Part shown: positions 6,734 through 15,139 of the stretch, one piece after another | Position numbering within the stretch: the first letter of the stretch is position 1 | Layout: each line of letters opens with the position of its first letter | From: Chloroflexota bacterium | Lineage (GTDB): Bacteria; Chloroflexota; Dehalococcoidia; Tepidiformales; Tepidiformaceae | Direction: 5' to 3' | Length of the DNA stretch: 64,000 nucleotides | NCBI GenBank assembly: GCA_026705605.1 | Contig: JAPPAK010000007.1 | Coordinates: 372,001 to 436,000 of the forward strand | Program-made: the position numbers and the translations under genes | The notes under the pieces: model-generated | Seen by the model: the letters and a program-made list of their open reading frames with translations, nothing else | Database searches by the model: none | Told to the model about the DNA's origin: nothing

Positions 6734-8089
6734 ATGCGCATCCTGACCATCGGGTACTCCCTGCCGAACCAGATTGTGGACAACCACACGATCCTGAACT
6801 CGCCGAGCTTCACGGATTACGACGCGGTCTTCATCGACCCGGAGGCGATCACGACGGCTGTCCAGCAGCTGCTCGACGGGGAGCGCCCCTTCAACGCGCA
6901 GGACGGGCGTCCGGTGGTGAACGGGGCGACGACGGCGACGCAGCTCTCCGCCGCCGACCAGCTGACGCGGCGCTCGGAGGAGGCCAGGCGTTTCCTGGAA
7001 CAGGGGGGCACAATCTTCGTCATCGGGCGCCCGAACGCGGTGTTGCCCGGGGTTGTCGGCTTCGAGGGGTTCGACCGCTACAGCTGGCTGCCCGCGCCCA
7101 AGGGCGCGAGCTGGAACCCGCCCCACATCCGGGCCGGAGAGGGGAAGACCGTCCGCATCGCCGACGACCGCCATCCGCTGAGCCCGGTGCTGCGCGAACA
7201 CCGCCGCCACCTCTCCTACCGGGCCGTGCTCGACCAGGCCATCGGGACGAGGGGCCACGAGGGGCACGTGATTGCCACCGGCGGATCGAACATGCCCATC
7301 GCCGCCGAGTTCCCGGTGCTGGCGGGGCGTGTCGTGGTAACGCCCATGTTCGCCACCGTGACGGGCACCGCGCGCACCAAGCTCGCCCAGTCGCTCGTCG
7401 ACGCAATGACGGAAGTGGCCTCGGGGGCCGTGTCGGAGGATGCGCCCGGGTGGTCGCGCACTCACGCCCTTCCCGGCTCGGAGCAGATCGAGGCGGAGTT
7501 GGAGGAAGCGGCCGAAGCCGAGTCGGCGGCCGCCTCGAGGGCAGCAGCGGTGCGGGAGCGGCTCAACGCCCTCACGTCCCACCGCCGCCTGCTGTGGGCC
7601 ACCGGCCCGGCGTTCGCGACCGCCGTGGAGGAGGCGCTTGCGCTCCTGGGACTGAACGCGACCGAAGCCGACGAAGGCCTCGCAGTTACGGAGGGGGAGC
7701 ACACCGCCCTCGTGGAAGTCGAGAGCTCGCGCGAGGACGTCGCGGAGTGGCCCTACGTGCGGCTGCAGCGCCGCCTGGAGCGGCACCTGCTGGATGAGGG
7801 CGAGCAGCTCCGCGGCATCATCGTGGCGAACGGCAAGCGGCACATCACGCCTTCGGCGCGACGCGGTCAGCTCACGGACGCCCTTCGCATCGCCTGCGAG
7901 AACTACGGGTACGCGCTCGTCACGGGCGAGACGCTCTTCGCGCTCGTGCAGCGCGCGCTGGGAACCGACGCCGAGGGCGCCACGCCCTTCGAGGCAGCGG
8001 GCCGGCGGCTCCTCTTCGGTAACGGCCTGGTCACGACGGAGCAGGCGGTCGGCGAGGCGGAAGAGGAGAGCGACGCCAGCATCTTCTAG
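6734..8089 (+). CDS. Uncharacterised protein, possible nuclease-like C-terminal domain
   Basis: A 451-residue soluble protein that I do not recognise. Residues 1-235 look like an alpha/beta domain (MRILTIGYSLPNQIVDN, DYDAVFIDP, GGTIFVIGRP) that could be flavodoxin- or amidotransferase-like. Residues 255-285 are a charged Ala/Glu helix, probably coiled coil. Residues 290-430 run from a LLWATGPAFATAVEEALALLG helix to TALVEVESS, reminiscent of the D...ExE core of PD-(D/E)XK nuclease folds, and end with an alpha/beta segment (GIIVANGKR, YGYALVTGETLFALV). Start ATG 6734 is two bases after the galU stop; the longer track start overlaps galU. Possibly co-transcribed with galU. The nuclease suggestion is weak inference. 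Confidence 0.7.
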   Translation: MRILTIGYSLPNQIVDNHTILNSPSFTDYDAVFIDPEAITTAVQQLLDGERPFNAQDGRPVVNGATTATQLSAADQLTRRSEEARRFLEQGGTIFVIGRPNAVLPGVVGFEGFDRYSWLPAPKGASWNPPHIRAGEGKTVRIADDRHPLSPVLREHRRHLSYRAVLDQAIGTRGHEGHVIATGGSNMPIAAEFPVLAGRVVVTPMFATVTGTARTKLAQSLVDAMTEVASGAVSEDAPGWSRTHALPGSEQIEAELEEAAEAESAAASRAAAVRERLNALTSHRRLLWATGPAFATAVEEALALLGLNATEADEGLAVTEGEHTALVEVESSREDVAEWPYVRLQRRLERHLLDEGEQLRGIIVANGKRHITPSARRGQLTDALRIACENYGYALVTGETLFALVQRALGTDAEGATPFEAAGRRLLFGNGLVTTEQAVGEAEEESDASIF

Positions 8090-8105
8090 GCATCCGGCCT
8101 GCTGC

Positions 8106-8555
8106 CTACCCGGACAGGACCGAACTCTCCCATGCGTCTACGTCCAGGGGGTCGAGCCGTGTGACCCCGGGCAGCCGGTCGAAGTCCCGATCGGCGGAGA
8201 TGATGCGCTCGACGCCCAGGCGTTGCATCACGGCCGCGTGCAGCAAGTCCCTGGCGCCGATTCCCGGATGATCGTCTGCGAAAGCCGAGGCCACGCGAAT
8301 GTCCGAGACGTGGACCGGTTCGATCCGGTTTCTCATGACCTCGGCGAACATCGAGAGTACCTCTCTCCCGAGGCTCCATCGGTCGGAGGAGAGGTAGCGG
8401 TGCATGAGTTCCTGCAGGACCTCGACATCGGTGACGAAGGCGCGCGGCTGGCGAGCGGCCAGGTCCATGACTCGCAGGCAGGGGGCCTTCTGCTGGTGGA
8501 CCCCACCTGAAGCGTAGATGGGAACGTTGGTGTCAAGAAAGGCCACCGGGCTCAT
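8106..8555 (-). CDS. PIN-domain toxin, VapC type
   Basis: A 149-residue PIN-domain ribonuclease, the likely toxin of a type II module. Acidic metal-site residues are visible at D8 (FLDTNVPIY), E49 (VLQELMHR), D103 (ARDLLHAAV) and D122/D124 (ADRDFDRL). I start at ATG 8555 (MSPVAFLDTN) because the fold starts there; the track adds 32 residues in the antitoxin's other frame. The gene overlaps the upstream antitoxin by 23 bases, which suggests coupled translation and control of toxin level. Confidence 0.88.
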   Translation of the reverse strand: MSPVAFLDTNVPIYASGGVHQQKAPCLRVMDLAARQPRAFVTDVEVLQELMHRYLSSDRWSLGREVLSMFAEVMRNRIEPVHVSDIRVASAFADDHPGIGARDLLHAAVMQRLGVERIISADRDFDRLPGVTRLDPLDVDAWESSVLSG

Positions 8556-8784
8556 AGGTCTCCTCAAGCTCCCGCGACAGCGTTTCAGGATCCGGAGGAT
8601 CCTCGACCTCCAGCTGGGCCATGCGTTCCACCGCGGCGAGGCGGCGGGCACGCATGACCTCCTCCCAGGCGTCGTCGATCAGGCGACGTACCACCTCGGA
8701 GATGGGGACACCCTCAGCCTCGCCCAGTTCCTCCAGGCGTTGCTTCCGTTCGTCGTCGAGCCGTACTTCCAGGCGCGCTGGCAT
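8533..8784 (-). CDS. Ribbon-helix-helix antitoxin
   Basis: An 83-residue partner of the PIN toxin. The N-terminus MPARLEVRLDDERKQRLEELGEAEG...ISEVVRRLIDDAW is a ribbon-helix-helix DNA-binding fold (about 1-42). The acidic C-terminal half (EVEDPPDPETLSRELEETY) should bind and block the toxin. GGGAG lies about 8 bases upstream of ATG 8784. RHH antitoxins normally repress their own promoter as a complex with the toxin, and the region upstream holds a regular repeat array that could be the operator. Confidence 0.85.
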   Translation of the reverse strand: MPARLEVRLDDERKQRLEELGEAEGVPISEVVRRLIDDAWEEVMRARRLAAVERMAQLEVEDPPDPETLSRELEETYEPGGLS

Positions 8785-8794
8785 TGTGCCGCTC

Positions 8795-8844
8795 CCGTAC
8801 GGAAGGTGCCGTACGGCTACCAGTGTACGGTAAGATTCTTACGG
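8795..8844. promoter_or_regulatory. Four 14-bp-phased repeats (CCGTACGG type), probable antitoxin operator
   Basis: On the plus strand CCGTACGG (a perfect palindrome) occurs at 8795 and 8809, GTGTACGG at 8823 and TCTTACGG at 8837: four sites at an exact 14-bp pitch sharing TACGG. A minus-strand -10 candidate TACACT (8822-8827) falls inside the third site, so binding should block the promoter. GTAAGA-T-TCTTAC (8830-8842) is an additional 13-bp inverted repeat. Confidence 0.7.
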
Positions 8845-8858
8845 CAGAAAGGGGTCGG

Positions 8859-9095
8859 CTAGGACTCGGGGAAGGTGACGCAGGTGGTCGTGCTCTCGAT
8901 GCCCTCGACCACGCGGATGTGCTGGCTGATGAGGGCGGGCACCTGCGTGATGCTGGGCGCCTCGATGACCGCCACGATGTCGTAGGGCCCCATCACCTGG
9001 TAGACCTCGGAAATGCCGTCCACTCCCTGGAGGGAATCGAACACGCTCTGGGTCTCGGCCGGGTCCACCACGATGAGCACGAATGCCTTGATCAT
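8859..9095 (-). CDS. Stand-alone Lrp/AsnC ligand-binding (RAM) domain protein
   Basis: A 78-residue protein with the beta-alpha-beta-beta-alpha-beta pattern of the Lrp/AsnC effector domain (MIKAFVLIVVDP, VYQVMGPYDIVAVIEAP, ITTTCV-like last strand) and no helix-turn-helix. Such single-domain proteins form ring-like oligomers and are thought to sense small molecules or modulate Lrp proteins. It follows lepA by 9 bases with GGAGCG ahead of ATG 9095, so it is probably co-transcribed. Ligand unknown. Confidence 0.85.
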   Translation of the reverse strand: MIKAFVLIVVDPAETQSVFDSLQGVDGISEVYQVMGPYDIVAVIEAPSITQVPALISQHIRVVEGIESTTTCVTFPES

Positions 9096-9104
9096 GTTTC
9101 GCTC

Positions 9105-10931
9105 CTAGTCCTCGCGTAGCTGCAGGACGGCCATGAAGGCCTCCTGCGGAATTTCCACGTTGCCGACGCGCTTCATGCGCTTCTTGCCCTCGGCCTGCTT
9201 CTCAAGCAGCTTCCGCTTTCGCGTTATGTCGCCACCGTAGCACTTGGCGAGGACGTTCTTGCGCAGCGCGCGGACGGTTTCGCGGGCAATGATACGGCCA
9301 CCGATCGCGGCCTGCAGGGGCACATCGAACATCTGGCGGGGGATGAGACTGCGCAGCTTCAGCACGAGCGAGCGGCCCTCGCGGGAAGCGTTTTCGCGGT
9401 GCGTGATGATGGAGAGCGCATCGACGACCTGACCGTTGACGAGCACGTCGACCTTGACCAGCGAGGCGGCGCGATAGCCGGCAGGCTGGTAGTCGAGGCT
9501 GGCGTAGCCGCTGGTTGAGCCCTTCAGGGTGTCGTAAAAGTCGACGAGTATCTCGGCCATGGGGATCTCGTAGGCGAGGAGGACGCGCGCTTCGCCCGGG
9601 GCGAGATCGCTTTCCGGTTCGAGGTACTCCATCCGCAGGAACTGCCCGCGCCGGCTGGTCACGAGGTCCATCACCTGGCCGATGTGGCGGCTGGGGGTGA
9701 CCACGTCGATGGTGGCCCAGGGTTCGCGGATCTCCTCGATGTGCGAGGGGTTGGGCAGGAGGGAGGGGTTCTCGATGGCGACGACCTCCCCGGAGCGTAG
9801 CTCGACCTCGTACTCGACGCTGGGGGCGGTCGTGAGGAGACCGAGGTCGTACTCGCGCTCGAGCCGCTCGACGACGATCTCAAGGTGCAGCAGCCCGAGG
9901 AAGCCGCAGCGGAACCCGAACCCAAGCGCTGCCGACGACTCCGGCTCGTAGACGAGCGAGGCGTCGTTGAGGGCGAGGCGCTCCAGCGCCTCGCGCAGCT
10001 CCTGGTACTGGTCGGAATCGGTGGGGTAGATGCCGGCGAAGACCATCGGCTTGGCCTGGCGGTAGCCGGGGAGGGGTTCGGCGGCGGGAGCCTCGGCGAG
10101 CGTGACGGTATCGCCCACGCGGCAGTCGGCGACCTCCTTGAGGCCGGTTGCGATGTAGCCAACCTCGCCCGCCGCCAGTCCTTCGAGCGGCTGCATCGCC
10201 GGCGAGAAGATGCCGAACTCGAGCGGCTCGAAGGTCTTGCCGGTTTGCATCAGGCGCAGGTCGGCGCGGCCGTGCATCCCGCCGTCGACCACGCGCACGT
10301 GCGCGAGCACGCCCTTATAGGCGTCGTACTTCGAGTCGAAGATGAGCGCCTTCACCTCGCCCGAGGGGTCGCCCTCGGGGGGCGGGACGCGCTCGTGAAT
10401 GGCCTCGAGGATCTCGGCGATGCCACTGCCCTCCTTGGCGCTGGCGAGGATGATCTCGTCCTCGGAGAAGCCGACGACGCGTTCGAGCTCGTGGACGACG
10501 CGCTCGGTCTCCGCGTGGGGCAGGTCGATCTTGTTGATGACGGGGATGAGCGTGAGACCCTGATCGAGCGCGAGGTAGACGTTCGCGAGCGTCTGCGCCT
10601 CGATGCCCTGGGAGGCATCGACCACCAGGATGGCGCCCTCGCAGGCAGCCAGGGAGCGGGAGACCTCGTAGGTGAAGTCGACGTGGCCGGGCGTGTCGAT
10701 GAGGTTGTACTGGTATTCCTCGCCGTCGTTCCCGCGATAGGTCATACGCGCGGCCGCGGCCTTGATGGTGATGCCTCGCTCGCGCTCCAGGTCCATGGTG
10801 TCGAGCACCTGGTCGGCCATGGCGCGCACGGCGACCGTGCCCGTCACCTCCAGGAAGCGATCGGCGAGCGTCGACTTGCCGTGGTCGATGTGGGCGATGA
10901 TGCAGAAGTTGCGGATGTGGGACTGATCCAC
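9105..10931 (-). CDS. lepA: Elongation factor 4 (LepA), back-translocating GTPase
   Basis: Ribosome-bound GTPase that can reverse translocation and aids 30S biogenesis and stress translation. The 608-residue protein has the G1 loop [10 protein letters not shown] near residue 13, G2/G3 ([15 protein letters not shown]), NKIDLP, and the LepA-specific C-terminal domain ending [26 protein letters not shown]. Length is typical. The start is GTG 10931, six bases after TACACT, predicting a leaderless transcript with a GTG start. Confidence 0.97.
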   Translation of the reverse strand: MDQSHIRNFCIIAHIDHGKSTLADRFLEVTGTVAVRAMADQVLDTMDLERERGITIKAAAARMTYRGNDGEEYQYNLIDTPGHVDFTYEVSRSLAACEGAILVVDASQGIEAQTLANVYLALDQGLTLIPVINKIDLPHAETERVVHELERVVGFSEDEIILASAKEGSGIAEILEAIHERVPPPEGDPSGEVKALIFDSKYDAYKGVLAHVRVVDGGMHGRADLRLMQTGKTFEPLEFGIFSPAMQPLEGLAAGEVGYIATGLKEVADCRVGDTVTLAEAPAAEPLPGYRQAKPMVFAGIYPTDSDQYQELREALERLALNDASLVYEPESSAALGFGFRCGFLGLLHLEIVVERLEREYDLGLLTTAPSVEYEVELRSGEVVAIENPSLLPNPSHIEEIREPWATIDVVTPSRHIGQVMDLVTSRRGQFLRMEYLEPESDLAPGEARVLLAYEIPMAEILVDFYDTLKGSTSGYASLDYQPAGYRAASLVKVDVLVNGQVVDALSIITHRENASREGRSLVLKLRSLIPRQMFDVPLQAAIGGRIIARETVRALRKNVLAKCYGGDITRKRKLLEKQAEGKKRMKRVGNVEIPQEAFMAVLQLRED

Positions 10932-10937
10932 AGCATC

Positions 10938-10943
10938 AGTGTA
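10938..10943 (-). promoter_or_regulatory. -10 element, leaderless start of lepA
   Basis: TACACT on the minus strand with a 6-nt gap to the GTG start of lepA. Confidence 0.6.
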
Positions 10944-11044
10944 TGGGCTGCCGGTATTGCGAGCTTGCCGCGCGGCGACGGCGGTCCCTAGGGAAGGCCC
11001 GTGCTAGTCTCCCGGCACAAATTCGCACCCTCGAGAGGAACACG

Positions 11045-11983
11045 ATGGCACGGAAGAAAGTCACGATCGTTGGCGCCGGCATGACGGGCGGCGCCATGGC
11101 GCAGCGGCTCATTGAGCGCGACATCTGCGACGTCGTCCTGCAGGACGATCCGCAGTTCGCCGGCACCATGCACTTCGGCAAGGCGCTGGACGAGTCGCAG
11201 GCGGCCGCCTGGAGCGGATTCAGCGCCTCCATCAGCGCCACCGACGGCTGGGACGAGACGGCCGGTTCGGACGTGGTGATCGTGACCGCGGGCGCCCCGC
11301 GGAAGCCGGGCATGAGCCGCGAGGAGTTGCTGAACAGCAACGCGGCGATCGTGCGGGCCAAAGTCGCGGACGCGGCGAAGGCCTCGCCGGACGCGGTGCT
11401 CGTCATCTTCTCGAATCCGATGGACGCCATGTGCCACGTCGCCCTGGAGGCGAGCGGCTTCCCGCGGGAGCGGGTCATCGGCCAGGGCGGGGCGCTCGAC
11501 AGCGCCCGCTACCGGCACTTCGTCGCCGATGCCTGCGGCGTCTCGCCGCAGGATGTGCACGGCTACGTCATCGGCGGCCACACCGACACGACGATGGTCC
11601 CGGTCGTCTCGCAAACACGCGTCGGCGGCGTGCCACTGACGCAGCTGCTACCCGCGGACAAGGTCGACGAGGTAGTAGCTCGCACGATGCGGGGCGGGGC
11701 CGAAATCGCCGAGCTGATGCGGGTCGGCAGCGCCTTCTACGCCCCCTCGGCGGGGACGATCGCAATGGTCACGGCGATCCTGCTCGACCAGCGGCGCCTG
11801 ATGCCCTGCTCCACCCTGCACGAGGGCGAGTACGGCATCGAGGGCGTGTTCTCTGGCACGGTGGTCCAGCTCGGCGAGGGCGGCATCCAGCGCACCTTCG
11901 AGCTGGAGCTGTCGGACGAAGAGCGCGAGCGCGTGGTAGCGGCGGCGGAGGCGACGAAGGGGCTGGTCGCGCAGCTGGACTAG
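11045..11983 (+). CDS. mdh: Malate dehydrogenase
   Basis: NAD-dependent oxidation of malate to oxaloacetate in the TCA cycle. The 312-residue protein has the Rossmann loop GAGMTGGAMA (about 10-19). It has the substrate-binding arginines in APRKPGMSREELL, the Asn of SNPMD, and the catalytic His in GGHTDTTMVP. This belongs to the LDH-like MDH group; the Arg (not Gln) in APRKPG indicates malate over lactate. ATG 11045 has GAGAGGAA upstream; the track extension upstream is unsupported. It shares a CTAG stop with the convergent argH. Confidence 0.93.
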   Translation: MARKKVTIVGAGMTGGAMAQRLIERDICDVVLQDDPQFAGTMHFGKALDESQAAAWSGFSASISATDGWDETAGSDVVIVTAGAPRKPGMSREELLNSNAAIVRAKVADAAKASPDAVLVIFSNPMDAMCHVALEASGFPRERVIGQGGALDSARYRHFVADACGVSPQDVHGYVIGGHTDTTMVPVVSQTRVGGVPLTQLLPADKVDEVVARTMRGGAEIAELMRVGSAFYAPSAGTIAMVTAILLDQRRLMPCSTLHEGEYGIEGVFSGTVVQLGEGGIQRTFELELSDEERERVVAAAEATKGLVAQLD

Positions 11984-13356
11984 GAGCCGACCTCGCTTCG
12001 CAGCGCCGCAGCAGCCTCGCGGACGCGGGCGGGGGCGGTGCCGCCGACAGCGTCGCGGGCGGCGAGGGCCGAGTCGACGTCAATTTCGAGGACATCGGGC
12101 TCGAAAAGGTCGCTGGCCTCCGCGTAGCGGTCGAACGGAAGCTCGTGGAGCTCGCAGCCGCGCTCCTCGGCCTCGCGCACGAGGCCACCGGTGACGGCAT
12201 GGGCGTCGCGGAAGGGCATGCCCTTCCGTACGAGGTAGTCGGCCACGTCGGTGGCGAGGGAGAAGCCTCCGGAGGCAGCCTCGCGCATGCGCTCCAGATC
12301 GAATTCGAGGGCAGGCGCCATAGCCGCGAAGATGCGCAGCGAGGGGACGACGACGGCGGCCGCGTTGAGGATGGCGGCCTTGTCCTCCTGCAGGTCGCGG
12401 TTGTAGGCGAGGGGCTGGCCCTTCAGGTTGGCCAACAGGTTCACCAGCTCGCCGAGAGCGCGCCCGGAGCGACCCCGGGCCAGCTCGGCGACATCGGCGT
12501 TCTTCTTCTGGGGCATCATGCTCGACCCCGTGGCGAACGCATCGGGGAGCCGCACGAAGGCGAACTCGGCGCTCGACCAGAGCACGATCTCCTCGGCGAG
12601 CCGGGAGAGGTGCACCTGGGTGACCGCGCAGGCAGCGAGGAACTCGATGGCATAGTCGCGGTCGGCGACGGCATCGAGGCTGTTGCGCGACACGCCGTCG
12701 AAGCCAAGCTCGCGGGCGGCCATCTCGCGGTCGAGGGGGTAGGGGGAGCCGGCGAGGGCGCCCGAACCGAGCGGGAGCACGTTCGCGCGGCCGCGGCAGT
12801 CCCGGAAGCGGTCGCGGTCGCGCAGGAGCATCTCGCCGTAAGCGAGCAGGTGGTGGCCGAGCGTGACCGGTTGGGCGCGCTGGAGGTGCGTATAGCCGGG
12901 CATCGGGTCGGCAGCATGGGTCAGCGCGAGATCGCAGAGCGCGGCGATGAGCGCCTCGGCGCCGGCGGCGGCGAGGTCGCACTGCTCGCGCACAAGCATG
13001 CGATTGAGCAGCGAAACCTGGTCGTTGCGGGAGCGTGCGGTGTGCAGCCGCCCCGCGGCGGCGCCGATCTGGTCGCGCAGGAGGACCTCGACGTGGGTGT
13101 GAATGTCCTCAAGGTCGGGGCGCCACTCGACCTCGCCGGCGCGGAAGCGTTCGAGAACGCGGCCGAGTCCGGCGACGATCGCCGCTGCGTCGTCCGCGGG
13201 GATGATGCCGGTGGCCCCGAGCATGCGCGCGTGCGCAACCGAACCGGCGATGTCGTGCTCGTAGAGGTCACGGTCGACGCCGGCGGTGTAGTCGCGCGTG
13301 AGGTCGTCCATCGATCCCTCGAAGCGACCGCCCCAGGTGCGCTGTTCCTCACTCAT
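11980..13356 (-). CDS. argH: Argininosuccinate lyase
   Basis: Last step of arginine synthesis: argininosuccinate to arginine and fumarate. The 458-residue protein carries the fumarase-superfamily signature GSSMMPQKKNADVAEL near 275, the HTARSRNDQV segment and TGGLVREAE near the C-terminus. It starts MSEEQRTWGGRF, typical of ArgH. GACAAT seven bases before ATG 13356 may be a weak leaderless -10. No other arg gene is nearby. Confidence 0.96.
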   Translation of the reverse strand: MSEEQRTWGGRFEGSMDDLTRDYTAGVDRDLYEHDIAGSVAHARMLGATGIIPADDAAAIVAGLGRVLERFRAGEVEWRPDLEDIHTHVEVLLRDQIGAAAGRLHTARSRNDQVSLLNRMLVREQCDLAAAGAEALIAALCDLALTHAADPMPGYTHLQRAQPVTLGHHLLAYGEMLLRDRDRFRDCRGRANVLPLGSGALAGSPYPLDREMAARELGFDGVSRNSLDAVADRDYAIEFLAACAVTQVHLSRLAEEIVLWSSAEFAFVRLPDAFATGSSMMPQKKNADVAELARGRSGRALGELVNLLANLKGQPLAYNRDLQEDKAAILNAAAVVVPSLRIFAAMAPALEFDLERMREAASGGFSLATDVADYLVRKGMPFRDAHAVTGGLVREAEERGCELHELPFDRYAEASDLFEPDVLEIDVDSALAARDAVGGTAPARVREAAAALRSEVGS

Positions 13357-13426
13357 GCATCCAATTGTCCAACGCGAACGCGCTGTGTCCTACCACGAAC
13401 GCCGCAGACCGAAGAACCGCGCCGCG

Positions 13427-13432
13427 TAGACT
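13427..13432 (+). promoter_or_regulatory. -10 element, leaderless start of mazG
   Basis: TAGACT with a 6-nt gap to ATG 13439. Confidence 0.55.
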
Positions 13433-13438
13433 GCTCCC

Positions 13439-14245
13439 ATGGCCACCGATCCGGAGCCGTCCCCCATCCCCGACGACCTGCGCCAGTTCGAGGCGCTGGA
13501 GGCGATCATCCGCCGCCTGCACGGCCCCGAGGGGTGCCCCTGGGACCGGGAACAGACGCACGAATCGCTGCGCCCCCACCTGCTGGAGGAGGCGTACGAA
13601 CTGCTGGAGGCGATCGACGCCGGGGAAGCGGACGCCATCGCCGAGGAGCTCGGCGACGTGCTGCTGCAGGTGCTCATGCACGCGGCGGTGGCCGAGCGGC
13701 TGGGGGAGTTCGAGTTCGGCGACGTCTATTCGCGTATCGCGGCGAAGCTGGTGGCGCGGCACCCGCACGTGTTCGCCGACGCCACGGCGGAGACGGCAGA
13801 AGACGTGCGCGAGAGCTGGGAGGTCCTGAAGCAGAAGGAGCGGCCGGACAAGCCCCGCCTCGAAGGCGTACCTGCGACGCTTCCCGCGCTGGCGGAGTCG
13901 CAGACGATCCAGGGGCGGGCGCGCCGGGCCGGCTTCGACTGGCCGGACATCCAGGGGCCGCTGGAGAAGCTCTCCGAGGAGATCGCGGAGCTGGCGCTGG
14001 CGGAGACGGAGAAGGACCGCGAGGAGGAGTTCGGGGACGTGCTCTTCGTGATCGCCCACATCGCGGCGACGATGGGCGTCGACGGCGAACAGGCCCTGCG
14101 GCGTGCGAACGGGAAGTTCCGCCGCCGCTTCGGACTCGTGGAACAGCTGGCTGCACAGGAGTCGCTGGACCTGAACGAGATGGACATGGACACGCGCGAT
14201 GAGCTGTGGGAGCGAGCGAAGGCGTCGGAGCGGGGCGAGTTGTAG
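13439..14245 (+). CDS. mazG: Nucleoside triphosphate pyrophosphohydrolase MazG
   Basis: Hydrolyses NTPs to NMP and pyrophosphate, a house-cleaning or stringency-related function. The 268-residue protein has the two tandem MazG domains of the long form. The first holds PEGCPWDREQTHESL, EEAYELLEAID and EELGDVLLQ; the second, near 180, holds EKLSEEIAELALAE and EEEFGDVLFVIAH. Both keep the acidic EExxE...ExxD metal set. The start fits the leaderless -10. Confidence 0.95.
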   Translation: MATDPEPSPIPDDLRQFEALEAIIRRLHGPEGCPWDREQTHESLRPHLLEEAYELLEAIDAGEADAIAEELGDVLLQVLMHAAVAERLGEFEFGDVYSRIAAKLVARHPHVFADATAETAEDVRESWEVLKQKERPDKPRLEGVPATLPALAESQTIQGRARRAGFDWPDIQGPLEKLSEEIAELALAETEKDREEEFGDVLFVIAHIAATMGVDGEQALRRANGKFRRRFGLVEQLAAQESLDLNEMDMDTRDELWERAKASERGEL

Positions 14246-14301
14246 CGTCAGCGCGCCGCCGATAGGCTGACTGCAAGCGATACACGACCGGGGAGGCCGC
14301 A

Positions 14302-14940
14302 GTGGCTCAGGCAACGGAATCCGTCATCACGCGCGAGCGCTTTGCGACGGGCAAGACCTACCAGGAATACATCGAGTCGGGCATCCGCAACCGCGAGCAG
14401 TTCGACGACAACTACGGGAGCCTGGCGATCAGCGGGGAGCAACAGACCGCCCTGAGCGACCTGGCCTCGCAGCCGAACGGGCCGGATCACATGGTCATCA
14501 TCGGCGAGGACTGGTGTCCGGACGTTTACCGGGGGATGCCCGTGGGGGTTCGCATCGCGGAGGCCCTTGGCATCGAAGTGCGCATCTTCGAGCGTGACGA
14601 GAACAAGGACATGATCGCCGAATACCTGAAGGACGGCGAGTTCGAGTCCATCCCTGTCTACATCTTCTACAACGCCGAACATGTGGAGCTGGGGCACTTC
14701 ATCGAGCGGCCGGCCCTGGCGAACGAGCAGATGGATCAGCTCTACGAAGTGCTGGGGGACATGCGTCCGGAGGCTATCGGGGAGCGCCTGGGACACGAAC
14801 CGAGCGAAGAAGAGATCCAACAGGCGCGGGCGGAAGGCCGCGAACGGTACCTGGAGTGGCAGCGAACGAGCGAGACGTGGGCGAATTGGCGGGTGGCGGC
14901 CGTGGACGAGGTGATCGAGCTGCTGCGCGGGGCGGTCTGA
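14302..14940 (+). CDS. Thioredoxin-fold protein with a WCPD motif
   Basis: A 212-residue cytoplasmic protein resembling the Thioredoxin_9 group. The fold appears at about 60-150 (HMVIIGEDWCPDVYRGMP, EVRIFERDENKDM, FESIPVYIFYNAEH). The redox site has only one cysteine, WCPD in place of WCxxC, so a normal dithiol cycle is not possible; a monothiol, bacilliredoxin-like or non-redox role is likely. The cis-Pro (SIPVYIFY) is kept. Start is GTG 14302 with GGGGAGG upstream. A charged C-terminal region (EEEIQQARAEGRERYLEWQRT) is probably helical. Confidence 0.82.
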   Translation: MAQATESVITRERFATGKTYQEYIESGIRNREQFDDNYGSLAISGEQQTALSDLASQPNGPDHMVIIGEDWCPDVYRGMPVGVRIAEALGIEVRIFERDENKDMIAEYLKDGEFESIPVYIFYNAEHVELGHFIERPALANEQMDQLYEVLGDMRPEAIGERLGHEPSEEEIQQARAEGRERYLEWQRTSETWANWRVAAVDEVIELLRGAV

Positions 14941-14956
14941 AGGACTGGCCCGCGTT

Positions 14957-14972
14957 TCCGAAACGTTTCGGA
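14957..14972. promoter_or_regulatory. Perfect 16-bp palindrome, possible LacI-type operator
   Basis: TCCGAAACGTTTCGGA is a perfect palindrome with a central CG, the layout of many LacI-family operators (AAACGTTT core). It lies 4 bases upstream of the -35 of the tRNA-Lys promoter. A terminator for the upstream gene is less likely because no T-run follows. Confidence 0.55.
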
Positions 14973-14976
14973 GTTG

Positions 14977-15006
14977 TTGTCGCGCGTGAAGGCGCTTGGG
15001 TATACT
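14977..15006 (+). promoter_or_regulatory. Promoter of tRNA-Lys / tRNA-Leu
   Basis: -35 TTGTCG (14977-14982), 18-bp spacer, -10 TATACT (15001-15006). The tRNA starts 13 bases after the -10. This is the most canonical sigma-70-type promoter in the window. Confidence 0.7.
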
Positions 15007-15019
15007 CCGCGCGACCTCG

Positions 15020-15095
15020 GGGCCGCTAGCTCAATTGGCAGAGCAAGTGACTCTTAATCACTAGGTTGAAGGTTCGAGTCCTTCGCGGCTCACCA
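15020..15095 (+). tRNA. tRNA-Lys (CUU anticodon)
   Basis: GGGCCGC pairs with GCGGCTC (one G-U), discriminator A and an encoded CCA. The anticodon loop ACTCTTAA gives CUU (lysine, AAG). D-loop AATTGGCAGA and T-loop GGTTCGAGTCC are standard. Confidence 0.96.
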
Positions 15096-15139
15096 CTTCA
15101 GAAAGGTCTTACCGGATGGTTCGCCAGCCGGATTGGGCC

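Noticed and set aside
11431-14202. 923-residue plus-strand ORF
   Set aside because: It overlaps mdh and mazG in other frames and argH in antisense. All three have full family motifs; the long ORF is a GC-rich shadow.
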